Positions 7,440 through 15,220 are shown, counted from the stretch's first letter. The stretch: 32,048 bases of DNA from JAKLEX01 sp035327525 (GCA_035327525.1 DAOLDC010000005.1:1-32048); one strand, 5' to 3'. Program-made: numbers and translations. Notes: generated from the letters alone by a model not told the origin.

Positions 7440-8651
7440 ATGGCATTATTTTTCTACAAAGCAATAGACAAAGACGGAAACCCTAGAGAGGGAACAATTA
7501 CTGCGGTAAACGTAAATGTTGCAATTAGTTCTTTGCAAAAAAGAGATTTTATCATTTCTGATATCAAATCCGAAGAGGATCAGGGTGGAGTTTTGAACAA
7601 AAAAATTAGTTTTTTTGAAAGAGTAAGTATGAGGGACTTGGTTATTTTGTCTAGGCAAATGTCTACTTTGTTCGAGGCACAAATTTCTGCACTGAGAATT
7701 TTTCGACTATTATCATCAGAAACAGAAAACAAAAAGCTAGCAAGATCATTGGCAAATATTGCTGAAGATTTGCAGGGTGGTAGTGCCATATCTGCTGCGT
7801 TAGAAAAATACCCAGATATTTTTTCTGGCTTTTATATCAGTATGGTCAAGGCAGGTGAAGAGTCTGGTAGATTGGATGAAACTTTTGCATTTCTTGCAGA
7901 TTATTTGGATAGAACCTACGAAATCACTTCGAAGGCAAAAAACGCTTTGATATATCCAGCCTTTATCGTTTTTACATTTTTTGCAGTTATGGGATTGATG
8001 TTGACTTTGGTTATTCCGAAAATTAGTGCAATTCTAATCGAATCAGGACAAGATATTCCTGTTTATACAAAAGTTGTTATAGGTTTTTCTAACTTTTTGG
8101 TTGATTACGGAATATTCTTTGTTGTTGCTTTGATTATTGGTGGATATTTTTTGTTCAAATTTTTGCAAACAGGTTCTGGCAAAGAATCATTCGATAGTTT
8201 CAAATTAGCTTTTCCATATATTGGTAGTCTTTATTCAAAATTATATTTGGCCAGAATTGCTGACAACTTGAATACAATGTTATCCAGCGGTATTCCGATG
8301 GTAAAATCTCTAGAATTAACAAAAGATGTTGTTGATAATGAGATTTTCAAAATTGCAGTTGCACAAAGCGTTGAAGATGTGAAATCAGGTATTGCATTAT
8401 CTAGTGCATTCCAAAAACATGAAGTTTTTCCAGGAATAATTATTCAATTGATAAAAGTTGGAGAAGAAACAGGAAATTTGGGAGAAATTCTAGGAACATT
8501 GGCAAAATTTTATCAGAGAGAGGTTACAAATGCGGTTGATACATTGGTTGGATTGATCGAACCTATTATGATTGTGATGTTGGCAGTTGGTGTAGGATTT
8601 CTACTAGCGTCAGTTTTGATTCCTATTTATAACATTAGTTCGTCTTTTTAA
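7440..8651 (+). CDS. pilC: Type IV pilus inner-membrane platform protein PilC
   Basis: PilC/GspF forms the rotor-like membrane platform beneath the pilus. Two T2SSF domains are visible (about 65-190 and 265-395). The first contains LSRQMSTLFEAQI and VKAGEESGRLDE, the second the parallel NLNTMLSSGIPMVKSLEL and IKVGEETGNLGE. Membrane helices are near 170-192, 215-240 and 375-400. Length (403 aa) is typical. It is the last gene of the pilus operon; no pilin or prepilin peptidase follows, so those lie outside the window. Confidence 0.95.
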   Translation: MALFFYKAIDKDGNPREGTITAVNVNVAISSLQKRDFIISDIKSEEDQGGVLNKKISFFERVSMRDLVILSRQMSTLFEAQISALRIFRLLSSETENKKLARSLANIAEDLQGGSAISAALEKYPDIFSGFYISMVKAGEESGRLDETFAFLADYLDRTYEITSKAKNALIYPAFIVFTFFAVMGLMLTLVIPKISAILIESGQDIPVYTKVVIGFSNFLVDYGIFFVVALIIGGYFLFKFLQTGSGKESFDSFKLAFPYIGSLYSKLYLARIADNLNTMLSSGIPMVKSLELTKDVVDNEIFKIAVAQSVEDVKSGIALSSAFQKHEVFPGIIIQLIKVGEETGNLGEILGTLAKFYQREVTNAVDTLVGLIEPIMIVMLAVGVGFLLASVLIPIYNISSSF

Positions 8652-8711
8652 AAGAATCGCTTGTTTCAAAATTTAAATAATTTTTTCAAAAACAATTACG
8701 TTTTTTTAAAA

Positions 8712-8820
8712 AAACCCACAAAAACAATTTTATCGTTCCAGTCCTCGTCTCCTTTTTTTGTCAAGTTGCACTTGACCAAAAAAGACTGCGGAGGAACAAT
8801 AAAAATATTTTTGTGGGTTT
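8712..8820. repeat. 109-nt imperfect inverted repeat / long hairpin between pilC and gatB
   Basis: Arms 8712-8739 and 8793-8820 are inverted copies matching at 25 of 28 positions, with outer ends AAACCCACAAAAA and TTTTTGTGGGTTT. Inside lies a second perfect stem GTCAAG (8760-8765)/CTTGAC (8771-8776) with loop TTGCA, flanked by T and A runs that can also pair with one bulge. The middle part (8740-8752 against 8783-8792) pairs poorly and would form an internal bubble. It could be a bidirectional terminator for pilC, a structured non-coding RNA or a small inverted-repeat element. No protein-coding signal is apparent in it. Confidence 0.65.
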
Positions 8821-8866
8821 ATGGTATAAAATGTTAAAGTTACAAGAGTGTATGTACCATTCTTCC

Positions 8867-8895
8867 TTGAATAATCGTCGGAAAAAGGCTATGAT
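8867..8895 (+). promoter_or_regulatory. gatB promoter
   Basis: TTGAAT (8867-8872), a 17-nt spacer and TATGAT (8890-8895) make a good sigma70-type promoter 23 nt upstream of the gatB ATG. The predicted leader is about 16-17 nt, A-rich, with no Shine-Dalgarno sequence. Confidence 0.6.
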
Positions 8896-8918
8896 TCTAT
8901 TTAATAAATCGACACAAA

Positions 8919-10424
8919 ATGAGCAAATACATTCCAACAATCGGACTTGAAATTCACGCTGAATTGGCGACCAAAACAAAAATGTTTTGTAATTGTATAA
9001 ATGATCCCGATGAAACTCGTCCAAATATAAATGTCTGCCCAATTTGCATGGGACATCCTGGAACTTTGCCAGTTTTAAACAAGAAGGCGATAGAAATGGT
9101 TTTGAAAATCGGTCACGCTGTCGGTGGAGAAATTGCGGATTTTACAGAATGGGATCGCAAAAATTATTTTTATCCCGATATTCCGAAAGGCTATCAGATT
9201 TCTCAGTACAAATACCCACTGGTTTCTGGTGGAAAAATTCATAAAATAGATTTGACCAGAATTCATTTAGAAGAAGATACGGGAACATCGATTCATGATC
9301 GAGGAGATTTTTCTTTATTAAATTACAATCGCGCTGGCGTGCCATTGATGGAGTTGGTTACTGAACCAGTAATTCATTCCGCAAAAGATGCTGCGGATTT
9401 TGCTCGTGAACTGCAGTTATTATTGAGATATTTGGATGCTTCAAATGCAAATATGGAAAAAGGTGAAATGCGTGTCGAAGCAAATATTTCTGTTGGACCA
9501 GAGGATTCTATCAATTCAGACGGCACAACAAATTTCAAAAAACTTGGTACAAAAGTTGAAATAAAAAACCTAAACTCTTTCAAAGTTGTTGAAAAAGCAA
9601 TAAATTATGAAATCGAAAGGATGACAGATTTGCTAGAAGCTGGAAACGGCGCCGAAATTGTTCAGGAAACTCGAGGCTGGGATGATGTAAAACAAAAAAC
9701 TTTTAGTCAGAGAATCAAGGAGACTAGCAACGATTATCGTTATTTTCCAGAGCCAGATTTGTCAAAACTAAAAATTTCTGAAATTCCAGAATTCTCCGCA
9801 GAAAAATTGCGCGCGGAATTACCAGAATTACCTTGGGAAAAACGCACTCGATTAACAAAACTGAATTTGGGAACAGACCAAATTGAAGTTTTTATCAACG
9901 ATCACAGATTGGCAAAACTTTTTGATGAAGTTTGTGAAAAATTTGGCGGCTCGTCTGACAAAGATACTGGCGAAAAATCACAAAATGAAAAAGAAATAAA
10001 ATTGGCGGCCAATTATATTACTACAGATTTAATTTCATTAGAAAAAGGTACACCATCGATTATAACCCCAGCTCAGATCGTCGAATTAGTAAAAATGATT
10101 TCAGCAAATGAAATTTCTAGTCGTGGCGCAAAAGATATTTTGGCTATTTTGGTAAACGGTTCTGGCAATACTGGCGGAGCAGATGATGACAAAAATATTT
10201 CCATCCGTCAGATCGCCGAAAAAAACAATTTATTGCAACAATCAGATACCGGCGCACTAGAAGAAATTGTAAAAAAAGTTATAACCAATAATCCAAAAGT
10301 CGTCGCTGATTACAAATCGGGCAAAGTCGCATTATTGCAATTTCTGATTGGACAAGGAATGAAAGAAACAAAAGGCTCCGCAAACCCACAGGTTTTGGCG
10401 GAGGTGTTCAGGAAAAATCTTTAG
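8919..10424 (+). CDS. gatB: Asp/Glu-tRNA(Asn/Gln) amidotransferase subunit B
   Basis: GatB is the kinase/tRNA-binding subunit of GatCAB, which amidates misacylated Glu-tRNA(Gln) and Asp-tRNA(Asn). The N-terminal TIGLEIHAELATKTKMFCNC leads into a zinc site with Cys24, Cys26, Cys40 and Cys43 (CNC ... CPIC), then the cradle domain with DRKNYFYPDIPKGYQISQY (about 84-102) and VEIKNLNSF (about 213-221). A helical and YqeY-like tail domain (about 290-501) ends in LIGQGMKETKGSANP. Length (501 aa) is typical. gatC and gatA are not adjacent, so the subunits are encoded at separate loci. The gene stands alone with its own promoter. Confidence 0.96.
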   Translation: MSKYIPTIGLEIHAELATKTKMFCNCINDPDETRPNINVCPICMGHPGTLPVLNKKAIEMVLKIGHAVGGEIADFTEWDRKNYFYPDIPKGYQISQYKYPLVSGGKIHKIDLTRIHLEEDTGTSIHDRGDFSLLNYNRAGVPLMELVTEPVIHSAKDAADFARELQLLLRYLDASNANMEKGEMRVEANISVGPEDSINSDGTTNFKKLGTKVEIKNLNSFKVVEKAINYEIERMTDLLEAGNGAEIVQETRGWDDVKQKTFSQRIKETSNDYRYFPEPDLSKLKISEIPEFSAEKLRAELPELPWEKRTRLTKLNLGTDQIEVFINDHRLAKLFDEVCEKFGGSSDKDTGEKSQNEKEIKLAANYITTDLISLEKGTPSIITPAQIVELVKMISANEISSRGAKDILAILVNGSGNTGGADDDKNISIRQIAEKNNLLQQSDTGALEEIVKKVITNNPKVVADYKSGKVALLQFLIGQGMKETKGSANPQVLAEVFRKNL

Positions 10425-10469
10425 AGTTTTTTGATTAAAATTTAATATAACTTTTTTATAATAGGCAGA

Positions 10470-10535
10470 ATGTCGCCAAAAGATTCATTGAAAGAGAAAA
10501 TATATTTTTGGATGAAAAGATATTTAATAAAATAA
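10470..10535 (+). CDS. Candidate 21-residue small ORF with own promoter-like box
   Basis: ATG at 10470 opens a 21-codon frame ending with TAA at 10533-10535, exactly where the terminator stem begins. TATAAT (10457-10462) ends 7 nt before the ATG, the same spacing as at recognised genes here. The predicted peptide is basic (Lys/Arg-rich) with an aromatic core (YFWMKRY). There is no homology I recognise. It may simply be a fortuitous frame in the gatB 3' region. Confidence 0.25.
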   Translation: MSPKDSLKEKIYFWMKRYLIK

Positions 10536-10616
10536 CAAAAGCCGTTAGGGATTTGTTCTAACAGCTTTTGTTTGTTCCCCCTCATTTTATAGAGGGCGGG
10601 CCCGAAGGCATTTGTA
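10530..10616 (-). ncRNA. Putative small RNA on the minus strand
   Basis: A strong minus-strand promoter (10651-10623) predicts transcription from about 10616, and a terminator hairpin with a T-rich tail ends it near 10530, giving an RNA of about 85-90 nt with no gene downstream on that strand. The RNA would form three stems: GCC-TTCG-GGC (a UUCG tetraloop, 10609-10600), CCCTC/GAGGG (10595-10578) and the terminator. It also contains a nine-codon frame starting with ATG at 10611 and ending with TGA at 10584-10582, so a leader-peptide reading is possible. The family is not recognised. Confidence 0.5.
10534..10572. terminator. Bidirectional intrinsic terminator between gatB and rpiB
   Basis: AACAAAAGC (10534-10542) and GTTAG (10544-10548) pair with CTAAC (10558-10562) and GCTTTTGTT (10564-10572), separated by one C/A internal mismatch and a nine-base loop. 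On the minus strand it is followed by TATTTTATT, on the plus strand by a shorter TGTT tail, so it works best for the minus-strand RNA but could also end gatB transcription. Confidence 0.75.
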
Positions 10617-10622
10617 TATCTA

Positions 10623-10651
10623 ATAATAAATAAATCAATATAAATTGTCAA
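10623..10651 (-). promoter_or_regulatory. Strong minus-strand promoter for the putative small RNA
   Basis: TTGACA (10651-10646), exactly 17 nt of AT-rich spacer and TATTAT (10628-10623). It is one of the best -35/-10 pairs in the window and points away from rpiB into the gatB-rpiB gap, where no minus-strand gene is annotated. Confidence 0.65.
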
Positions 10652-10704
10652 TTTTTTACTTTATAATTATTTTATTTTCTCATCTTTTTAATTTTCATCT
10701 ATTT

Positions 10705-10713
10705 TGTTATAAT
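10705..10713 (+). promoter_or_regulatory. Extended -10 of rpiB
   Basis: TGTTATAAT ends 9 nt before the rpiB ATG at 10723. It decides the start: in-frame upstream codons back to 10645 would lie before the promoter. Confidence 0.6.
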
Positions 10714-10722
10714 ATCCACACT

Positions 10723-11202
10723 ATGCCAACAAAAATTTACATCGGAGCCGATCATGCTGGTTTCGAAATGAAACAACAATTGATACGTTTTTTGGAAAAG
10801 AAAAATTTTGAAGTTATCGACCAAGGTGCTTTTGAATTTGATGAGGAGGATGATTATCCTGACTTTATTTTTCCGGTGGCAAAAGCGGTTTCTACAGATC
10901 CGAATTCTTTCGGAATTGTGATTGGTGGTTCTGGTCAAGGCGAGGCAATTGTTGCCAATCGTGTTCCGGGAATTCGCGCAGTAGTTTTCAATGGACAGTA
11001 CGAACCGGCTGATGGACGTGAAGTTCCACAGGAAATAATTATTTCTCGTGAGCATAATGATGCAAATATTTTATCTCTCGGTGCGCGTTTTCTGTCTCAA
11101 CAGGAAGCTGAGGAAGCTGTCGAGACTTGGCTTGATACAGCATTTTCTGGCGAGGAAAGACATATCCGTCGAATCAGCAAAATAGATCAAATGGGATTGT
11201 AA
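10723..11202 (+). CDS. rpiB: Ribose-5-phosphate isomerase B (RpiB/LacAB family)
   Basis: It interconverts ribose 5-phosphate and ribulose 5-phosphate. The family start MPTKIYIGADHAGFEMK is at residues 1-17 and the phosphate/active-site loop IGGSGQGEAIVANRVPGIRA at 67-86. The usual E. coli-type catalytic Cys is replaced by Ser70, and Glu74 sits where the actinobacterial (M. tuberculosis type) enzymes use a catalytic Glu, so this is probably a Glu-dependent RpiB. Length 159 aa is normal. The ATG at 10723 is preferred over upstream in-frame starts because of the family N-terminus and the -10 at 10708-10713. It is followed by rpe, the next step of the pathway. Confidence 0.93.
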   Translation: MPTKIYIGADHAGFEMKQQLIRFLEKKNFEVIDQGAFEFDEEDDYPDFIFPVAKAVSTDPNSFGIVIGGSGQGEAIVANRVPGIRAVVFNGQYEPADGREVPQEIIISREHNDANILSLGARFLSQQEAEEAVETWLDTAFSGEERHIRRISKIDQMGL

Positions 11203-11263
11203 TTTTTCGCGGCCAATAATTTTGAAAAAGCCGAAATAAATTTAAAATAATTTTTTAAAAAAA

Positions 11264-12055
11264 ATGTCAGAACAAAACAAAACAACAGAACAAAATAAAA
11301 AAATAAAAATAGTTCCAACTGTGATGCCAACTGATTTTGATGATTTTGTTGAAAAAATTCATCGCGTCGAAAAACTTGTAAAAACAATTCAAATCGATGT
11401 AATGGACGGAAAATTTGTTCCATCAGTTAGTTGGCCATACAATTCTCCAGATGACGAGGAATGGGAAAATCTTTTGAATCAAAATAATGGTTTGCCAGCT
11501 TGGGACAAAGTCGATTTTGAAATAGACTTGATGGTTGCAGACCAGATAGCTGAAGCAAAAAAATGGATTACCGCTGGAGTGTCTCGCGTTATTTGTCATG
11601 TTGAAGCATTAGAAAAAGACAAAAGTGTAGGTGAAGATAAGGATCCGATTGTAGAATTTTTTAATTTGAAAAAAGAATTTGGTGTGGAATTATATGCGGC
11701 ACTTGTTCCAACAACCCCTATTTCTGTTCTGGACAAATATTTGACGAATTTTAATGATGAGCCGGATCCTAAATTAGATAAATCATTTGCAGATGTAAAA
11801 ATTGACGGCGTACAATTCATGGGAATAAATAAAATCGGGTATCAAGGTCAACCATTTGAGTCGTCGATTCTAGAAAGTATAAAAACTCTGCGCCAAAAAT
11901 ATCCTGATTTGAAAATTAGTATTGATGGTGGTGTGAATTTTGAAACAGCACCATTACTGATTAGGGCTGGCGCAGACGCCCTAGCTTCTGGATCTCTGAT
12001 TTTCAATTCAGAAAATCCGAAGGAGGTGATAGAGGAGTTGGGAAATTTAGGATAG
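11264..12055 (+). CDS. rpe: Divergent ribulose-phosphate 3-epimerase-like TIM-barrel protein
   Basis: The beta-strand/loop motifs of Rpe are present: IDVMDGKFVPS (44-54), IDLMVADQ (87-94), HVEALE (112-117), VQFMGINKIGYQGQPF (183-198), IDGGVN (220-225) and a phosphate loop AGADALASGSLIF (235-247). Rpe converts ribulose 5-phosphate to xylulose 5-phosphate using a metal held by two His and two Asp. Here both His ligands are changed: to Gln43 (HIDVMD reads QIDVMD) and to Asp88 (VHLM reads IDLM); the two Asp ligands (Asp45, Asp221) remain. It also has an N-terminal extension and an insert at about 57-82, giving 263 aa against about 220. Placement after rpiB and before transketolase supports an epimerase role, but the metal site is not standard. 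Confidence 0.75.
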   Translation: MSEQNKTTEQNKKIKIVPTVMPTDFDDFVEKIHRVEKLVKTIQIDVMDGKFVPSVSWPYNSPDDEEWENLLNQNNGLPAWDKVDFEIDLMVADQIAEAKKWITAGVSRVICHVEALEKDKSVGEDKDPIVEFFNLKKEFGVELYAALVPTTPISVLDKYLTNFNDEPDPKLDKSFADVKIDGVQFMGINKIGYQGQPFESSILESIKTLRQKYPDLKISIDGGVNFETAPLLIRAGADALASGSLIFNSENPKEVIEELGNLG

Positions 12056-12093
12056 TTTTTTGCACCCACCGCTTCTCATTTTTTAATTTAATC

Positions 12094-12102
12094 TGATATA
12101 AT
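12094..12102 (+). promoter_or_regulatory. Extended -10 of transketolase operon
   Basis: TGATATAAT ends 7 nt before the ATG of the transketolase N-terminal subunit, predicting a leaderless or near-leaderless mRNA. No clear -35. Confidence 0.55.
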
Positions 12103-12109
12103 AATCTCT

Positions 12110-12982
12110 ATGGGAAACATTAGTGACGAAAAAGTCAAAGAACTTCAACTGAAGGCGACCGATATCAGAAAATCTATTGTGGAATCTTTGACAGAGGCAG
12201 GCTCTGGCCACACAGCTGGTTCATTGGGTATGGCGGATATCTTTGCTTACTTGTATTTTTTTGCTCTCAAGCATGATCCAAAAAATCCCGATTGGCCCGA
12301 AAGAGATATTTTTGTTCTATCGAATGGACATATTTGTCCAGGTTTGTATGCCACAATGGCGCATGCTGGATATTTTCGGGTCGAAGAATTGCAAACATTA
12401 CGAAAATTGGGTAGCCGTCTGCAAGGTCATCCACATCGCGAATATTTGCCTGGTATAGAAACCTCATCTGGTCCACTTGGCTCTGGAATTTCACAGGCAG
12501 TCGGAATGGCCCTGGCATTGCGAATTGATGAGGGAAAAACTACTAATAGATTTATTTATTGTATGGTTGGTGATGGTGAAATGGATGAAGGTCAAAATTG
12601 GGAAGCAATTATGACCGCCGCAAAATATCGTTTACAGAATTTGGTTCTAATAGTTGATCGAAATAATATTCAAATTGATGGTTACACCGAAGATATTATG
12701 CCTCTGAATGATTTGAAAGAAAAATTCGAAAGTTTTAATTGGCATGTTCAAGAAATTGATGGACATAATTTTGAAATGATCGATGATGCGATTGGTCATG
12801 CAAAATCGATTTTTGATAAACCATCTGTAATAATTGCTAATACTATTCCTGGCAAAGGCGTTGATGGATTTCAGAGACGACCAGAATGGCACGGCAAATC
12901 ACCAAGCAAGGATGAGGCAAAAAATGCTCTCAAGGAACTACGAACTCTGCATGGGCAAATAAAATGTGATCAATTGGACTAA
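12110..12982 (+). CDS. Transketolase, N-terminal (TPP-binding) subunit
   Basis: First half of a split transketolase, which moves two-carbon units between sugar phosphates. It carries the pyrophosphate-binding side of thiamine diphosphate: His34 (GSGHTAGSLG), His74 (SNGHICPGLY), His107 (GHPHREYLPG) and the TPP motif GDGEMDEGQNWEA (154-166) through DRNNIQIDG (183-191). Length (290 aa) matches split N-subunits. The C-subunit gene follows after 20 nt. The ATG at 12110 is fixed by the -10 box just upstream. Confidence 0.94.
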   Translation: MGNISDEKVKELQLKATDIRKSIVESLTEAGSGHTAGSLGMADIFAYLYFFALKHDPKNPDWPERDIFVLSNGHICPGLYATMAHAGYFRVEELQTLRKLGSRLQGHPHREYLPGIETSSGPLGSGISQAVGMALALRIDEGKTTNRFIYCMVGDGEMDEGQNWEAIMTAAKYRLQNLVLIVDRNNIQIDGYTEDIMPLNDLKEKFESFNWHVQEIDGHNFEMIDDAIGHAKSIFDKPSVIIANTIPGKGVDGFQRRPEWHGKSPSKDEAKNALKELRTLHGQIKCDQLD

Positions 12983-13002
12983 AAATAAATTTATGAACAG
13001 AT

Positions 13003-14001
13003 ATGATAAATAAAAAAGCAAAAATCAATCCAGATATTTTTGAGGAAAATGTTGTAAAAACTCCAACCCGCGACGGATTTGGTGACGGTGTTGTCGATGC
13101 TGGAAGAGGGGAGGCAAATGTCGTTGTTTTGACAGCCGATCTGACAGAGTCGACTCGTGCAAACAAATTTGCTGAGGAATTTCCCAATAGATTTTTTAAT
13201 GTTGGAATTGCAGAACAGAATTTGGCAAGCGTTGCCAGCGGTCTAGCGGCGATGGGAAAAATTCCTTTTGCTACCAGTTACGCCATGTTTTCTCCTGGTA
13301 GAAATTGGGAACAAATACGTACTACAATTTGTTACAACGATCAGCCGGTAAAAATCATTGGTTCACATGCCGGATTGACGACTGGTCCGGATGGTGGAAC
13401 TCATCAGGCGCTGGAGGATATAGCCATTACACGTGTTTTGCCTAGAATGGTGGTTATCTGCCCTTGTGATTATGAGGAAGCCAAGAAGGCCACAATTGCT
13501 TGTTCAAGGACAAAGGATCCGACATATTTGCGCTTGTCTCGCGAAAAAACACCTCAGATAACTACATCAGAAACTCCGTTTGAAATAGGAAAAGCGATAA
13601 AAGTTTTTGAGTCAAAAGAGGAGGTGGCGGATGTCGGAATTATTTCGACAGGAATTTTGTTGCATAAGGTTTTGAAAATGGCAAACGAATTAGAACAAAA
13701 TGGTACAAATGTCGAAGTTTTGAATATTCACACGATAAAACCGATTGATGAAAGAGCTATAATAGAATTGGCAGAAAAATCCGGCGCAATAGTTACTGTC
13801 GAAGAACATCAGGTGGCAGGTGGACTTGGCTCTGCAGTATCAGAAATTTTGGCGAGAAATTTACCAACACCTATTGAATTTGTGGGTGTTCATGATCAAT
13901 ATGGACAATCAGGAAATGGAGAAGAGTTATTTTCACAATATAATTTGGACGAATCAGCTATTTTGGAAGCAGTACAAAAAGTTATTTCTAGAAAAGTTTA
14001 A
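13003..14001 (+). CDS. Transketolase, C-terminal (pyrimidine-binding) subunit
   Basis: Second half of the split transketolase. Motifs: TADLTEST (about 44-51), the catalytic VGIAEQNLASVASGLA (about 66-81) containing the Glu that activates the thiamine ring, and a C-terminal transketolase domain (about 200-325) with TVEEHQVAGGLGSAV. Length (332 aa) is normal. It is translated with the N-subunit and forms the active heterotetramer with it. A six-codon frame (ATG at 12993) overlaps the leader but ends at once. The gene converges on the minus-strand pfkB unit; 35 nt separate them and I see no strong terminator hairpin there. Confidence 0.94.
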   Translation: MINKKAKINPDIFEENVVKTPTRDGFGDGVVDAGRGEANVVVLTADLTESTRANKFAEEFPNRFFNVGIAEQNLASVASGLAAMGKIPFATSYAMFSPGRNWEQIRTTICYNDQPVKIIGSHAGLTTGPDGGTHQALEDIAITRVLPRMVVICPCDYEEAKKATIACSRTKDPTYLRLSREKTPQITTSETPFEIGKAIKVFESKEEVADVGIISTGILLHKVLKMANELEQNGTNVEVLNIHTIKPIDERAIIELAEKSGAIVTVEEHQVAGGLGSAVSEILARNLPTPIEFVGVHDQYGQSGNGEELFSQYNLDESAILEAVQKVISRKV

Positions 14002-14036
14002 TAAAAAAACTTATAAAAAATTCATTAAAATAGAAT

Positions 14037-14186
14037 TTAGAAATCCTTTATTTCTTCATGAAAACCGCGGACAATTTCTTGGCATAATTCAAAAAAGAAG
14101 GCAATTCCTGCAAAAATCCAATGGATCAACATTGCAATACCTACTATTGGCCACAAAATATAATAAATTATCTTTCCGACACTCAT
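14037..14186 (-). CDS. 49-aa membrane protein translationally coupled to PfkB-family kinase
   Basis: ATG at 14186 overlaps the TGA of the upstream sugar-kinase gene (ATGA overlap), a strong sign of a real coupled gene. The 49-residue product has a hydrophobic stretch from about residue 5 to 34 (IIYYILWPIVGIAMLIHWIF onward), enough for one long or two short membrane helices, and a charged C-terminus ending in GFHEEIKDF. I do not recognise the family. A longer frame reading back to 14309 in the same phase runs inside pfkB and is not credible. Confidence 0.6.
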   Translation of the reverse strand: MSVGKIIYYILWPIVGIAMLIHWIFAGIAFFFELCQEIVRGFHEEIKDF

Positions 14187-15211
14187 ATTCTTTTTGGTTT
14201 GTAATAATCTGGCGCATTTTTTAGAAATTCTAATAATTTTTCCTGCGTCAAATGTCCTTCCTGTGCGCCGATATACTGCACAACACTCATAGAGTTGATT
14301 GGTCCCCACATCAGTGCTTCTTCTATATTTTTGCCCAAGGCGATTGCAATTGTAAATGTTGCCGAAAAAGAATCACCTGCACCAGTTCTATCAACCGCCG
14401 GAGCAGGATCAGGATACATTGGACCGTGCCAATATTCTTTTCCGTCAAAAACATACGCACCGTCTGGACCGTCTGTAACCACAACTATTTTTGGTCCTAG
14501 ATTTTTTATACCCTCTAATAATTTTTTTGGGTCGGATTCTTTTGTTTGTAATATTTGTTGAGATTCCTCTTTGTTACAAAAGAAAATTTCGGTTGTAGCA
14601 TACAAATCTTTTATTTGTTCGTAGCCCAGTTTGATCTGAAAAGTTCCTGGTTGAAAGGCGAGTTTTGTTTCGGGATGCCTCATTAGATATTTTGCGATTT
14701 CGTGATGGTGCTCAAGGGAGTTGTGAGATAGAGAACTGAGATAAATCCATTTTGGCGCTGGACTAATTTCTGGAAATTTATAATTATATTCATTATGATG
14801 TATCAAAATAGTTCTTTCTTCTCTGTATCGTAAAATGTAATTGTGATTTGATTTGTGATTTTTGTGAATTGTTATATTGGAGGTATCGATATTTTTTTCA
14901 CTAAAACCCTGTAATATTTGGGAAGCATTAAAATCATCACCAATATTGGTAACTATGCCGGTTTTTAGGCCCAGTTTCATCGCTGCATGCGCTGCGTTTG
15001 GTGCATTTCCAGTTGCCAACACAACAGTTTCGTTTTTGTAGGGGATTTTCTGGCCAAATTTCATACACAACTCCTGGTGTTTTTCTGGATTATCGGTTTC
15101 TATCCAGGCATCTATCAATTCTATAAAAGTATCAATGACAACATCTCCAACTCCTAGAAAATCTATTTGTTGATTTTTCTTTGAATCTGATTTTTTTGAA
15201 TTAAAAAACAT
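14183..15211 (-). CDS. PfkB/ribokinase-family carbohydrate kinase
   Basis: A cytosolic ATP-dependent sugar or nucleoside kinase. The N-terminal glycine signature FLGVGDVVIDTF (18-29), substrate-side GNAPNAAHAAMKLGL (68-82) and the C-terminal PfkB signature DRTGAGDSFSATF (274-286) with catalytic Asp280 are all visible. The substrate cannot be read from the motifs. In this metabolic cluster a sugar phosphate, ribose or a nucleoside would fit. Length (342 aa) is slightly above ribokinase because of an N-terminal Lys/Ser-rich leader and an insert around 36-62. It is divergent from aldolase and coupled to the downstream 49-aa membrane protein. Confidence 0.88.
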   Translation of the reverse strand: MFFNSKKSDSKKNQQIDFLGVGDVVIDTFIELIDAWIETDNPEKHQELCMKFGQKIPYKNETVVLATGNAPNAAHAAMKLGLKTGIVTNIGDDFNASQILQGFSEKNIDTSNITIHKNHKSNHNYILRYREERTILIHHNEYNYKFPEISPAPKWIYLSSLSHNSLEHHHEIAKYLMRHPETKLAFQPGTFQIKLGYEQIKDLYATTEIFFCNKEESQQILQTKESDPKKLLEGIKNLGPKIVVVTDGPDGAYVFDGKEYWHGPMYPDPAPAVDRTGAGDSFSATFTIAIALGKNIEEALMWGPINSMSVVQYIGAQEGHLTQEKLLEFLKNAPDYYKPKRI

Positions 15212-15220
15212 ATTGAATAC

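Noticed and set aside
10645..10722. Upstream start for rpiB at 10645
   Set aside because: It would add a hydrophobic extension unlike RpiB and lies before the TATAAT at 10708-10713.
14037..14309. 90-aa minus-strand ORF starting at 14309
   Set aside because: The upstream half lies inside pfkB in another frame; the ATGA overlap at 14186 is a better start.
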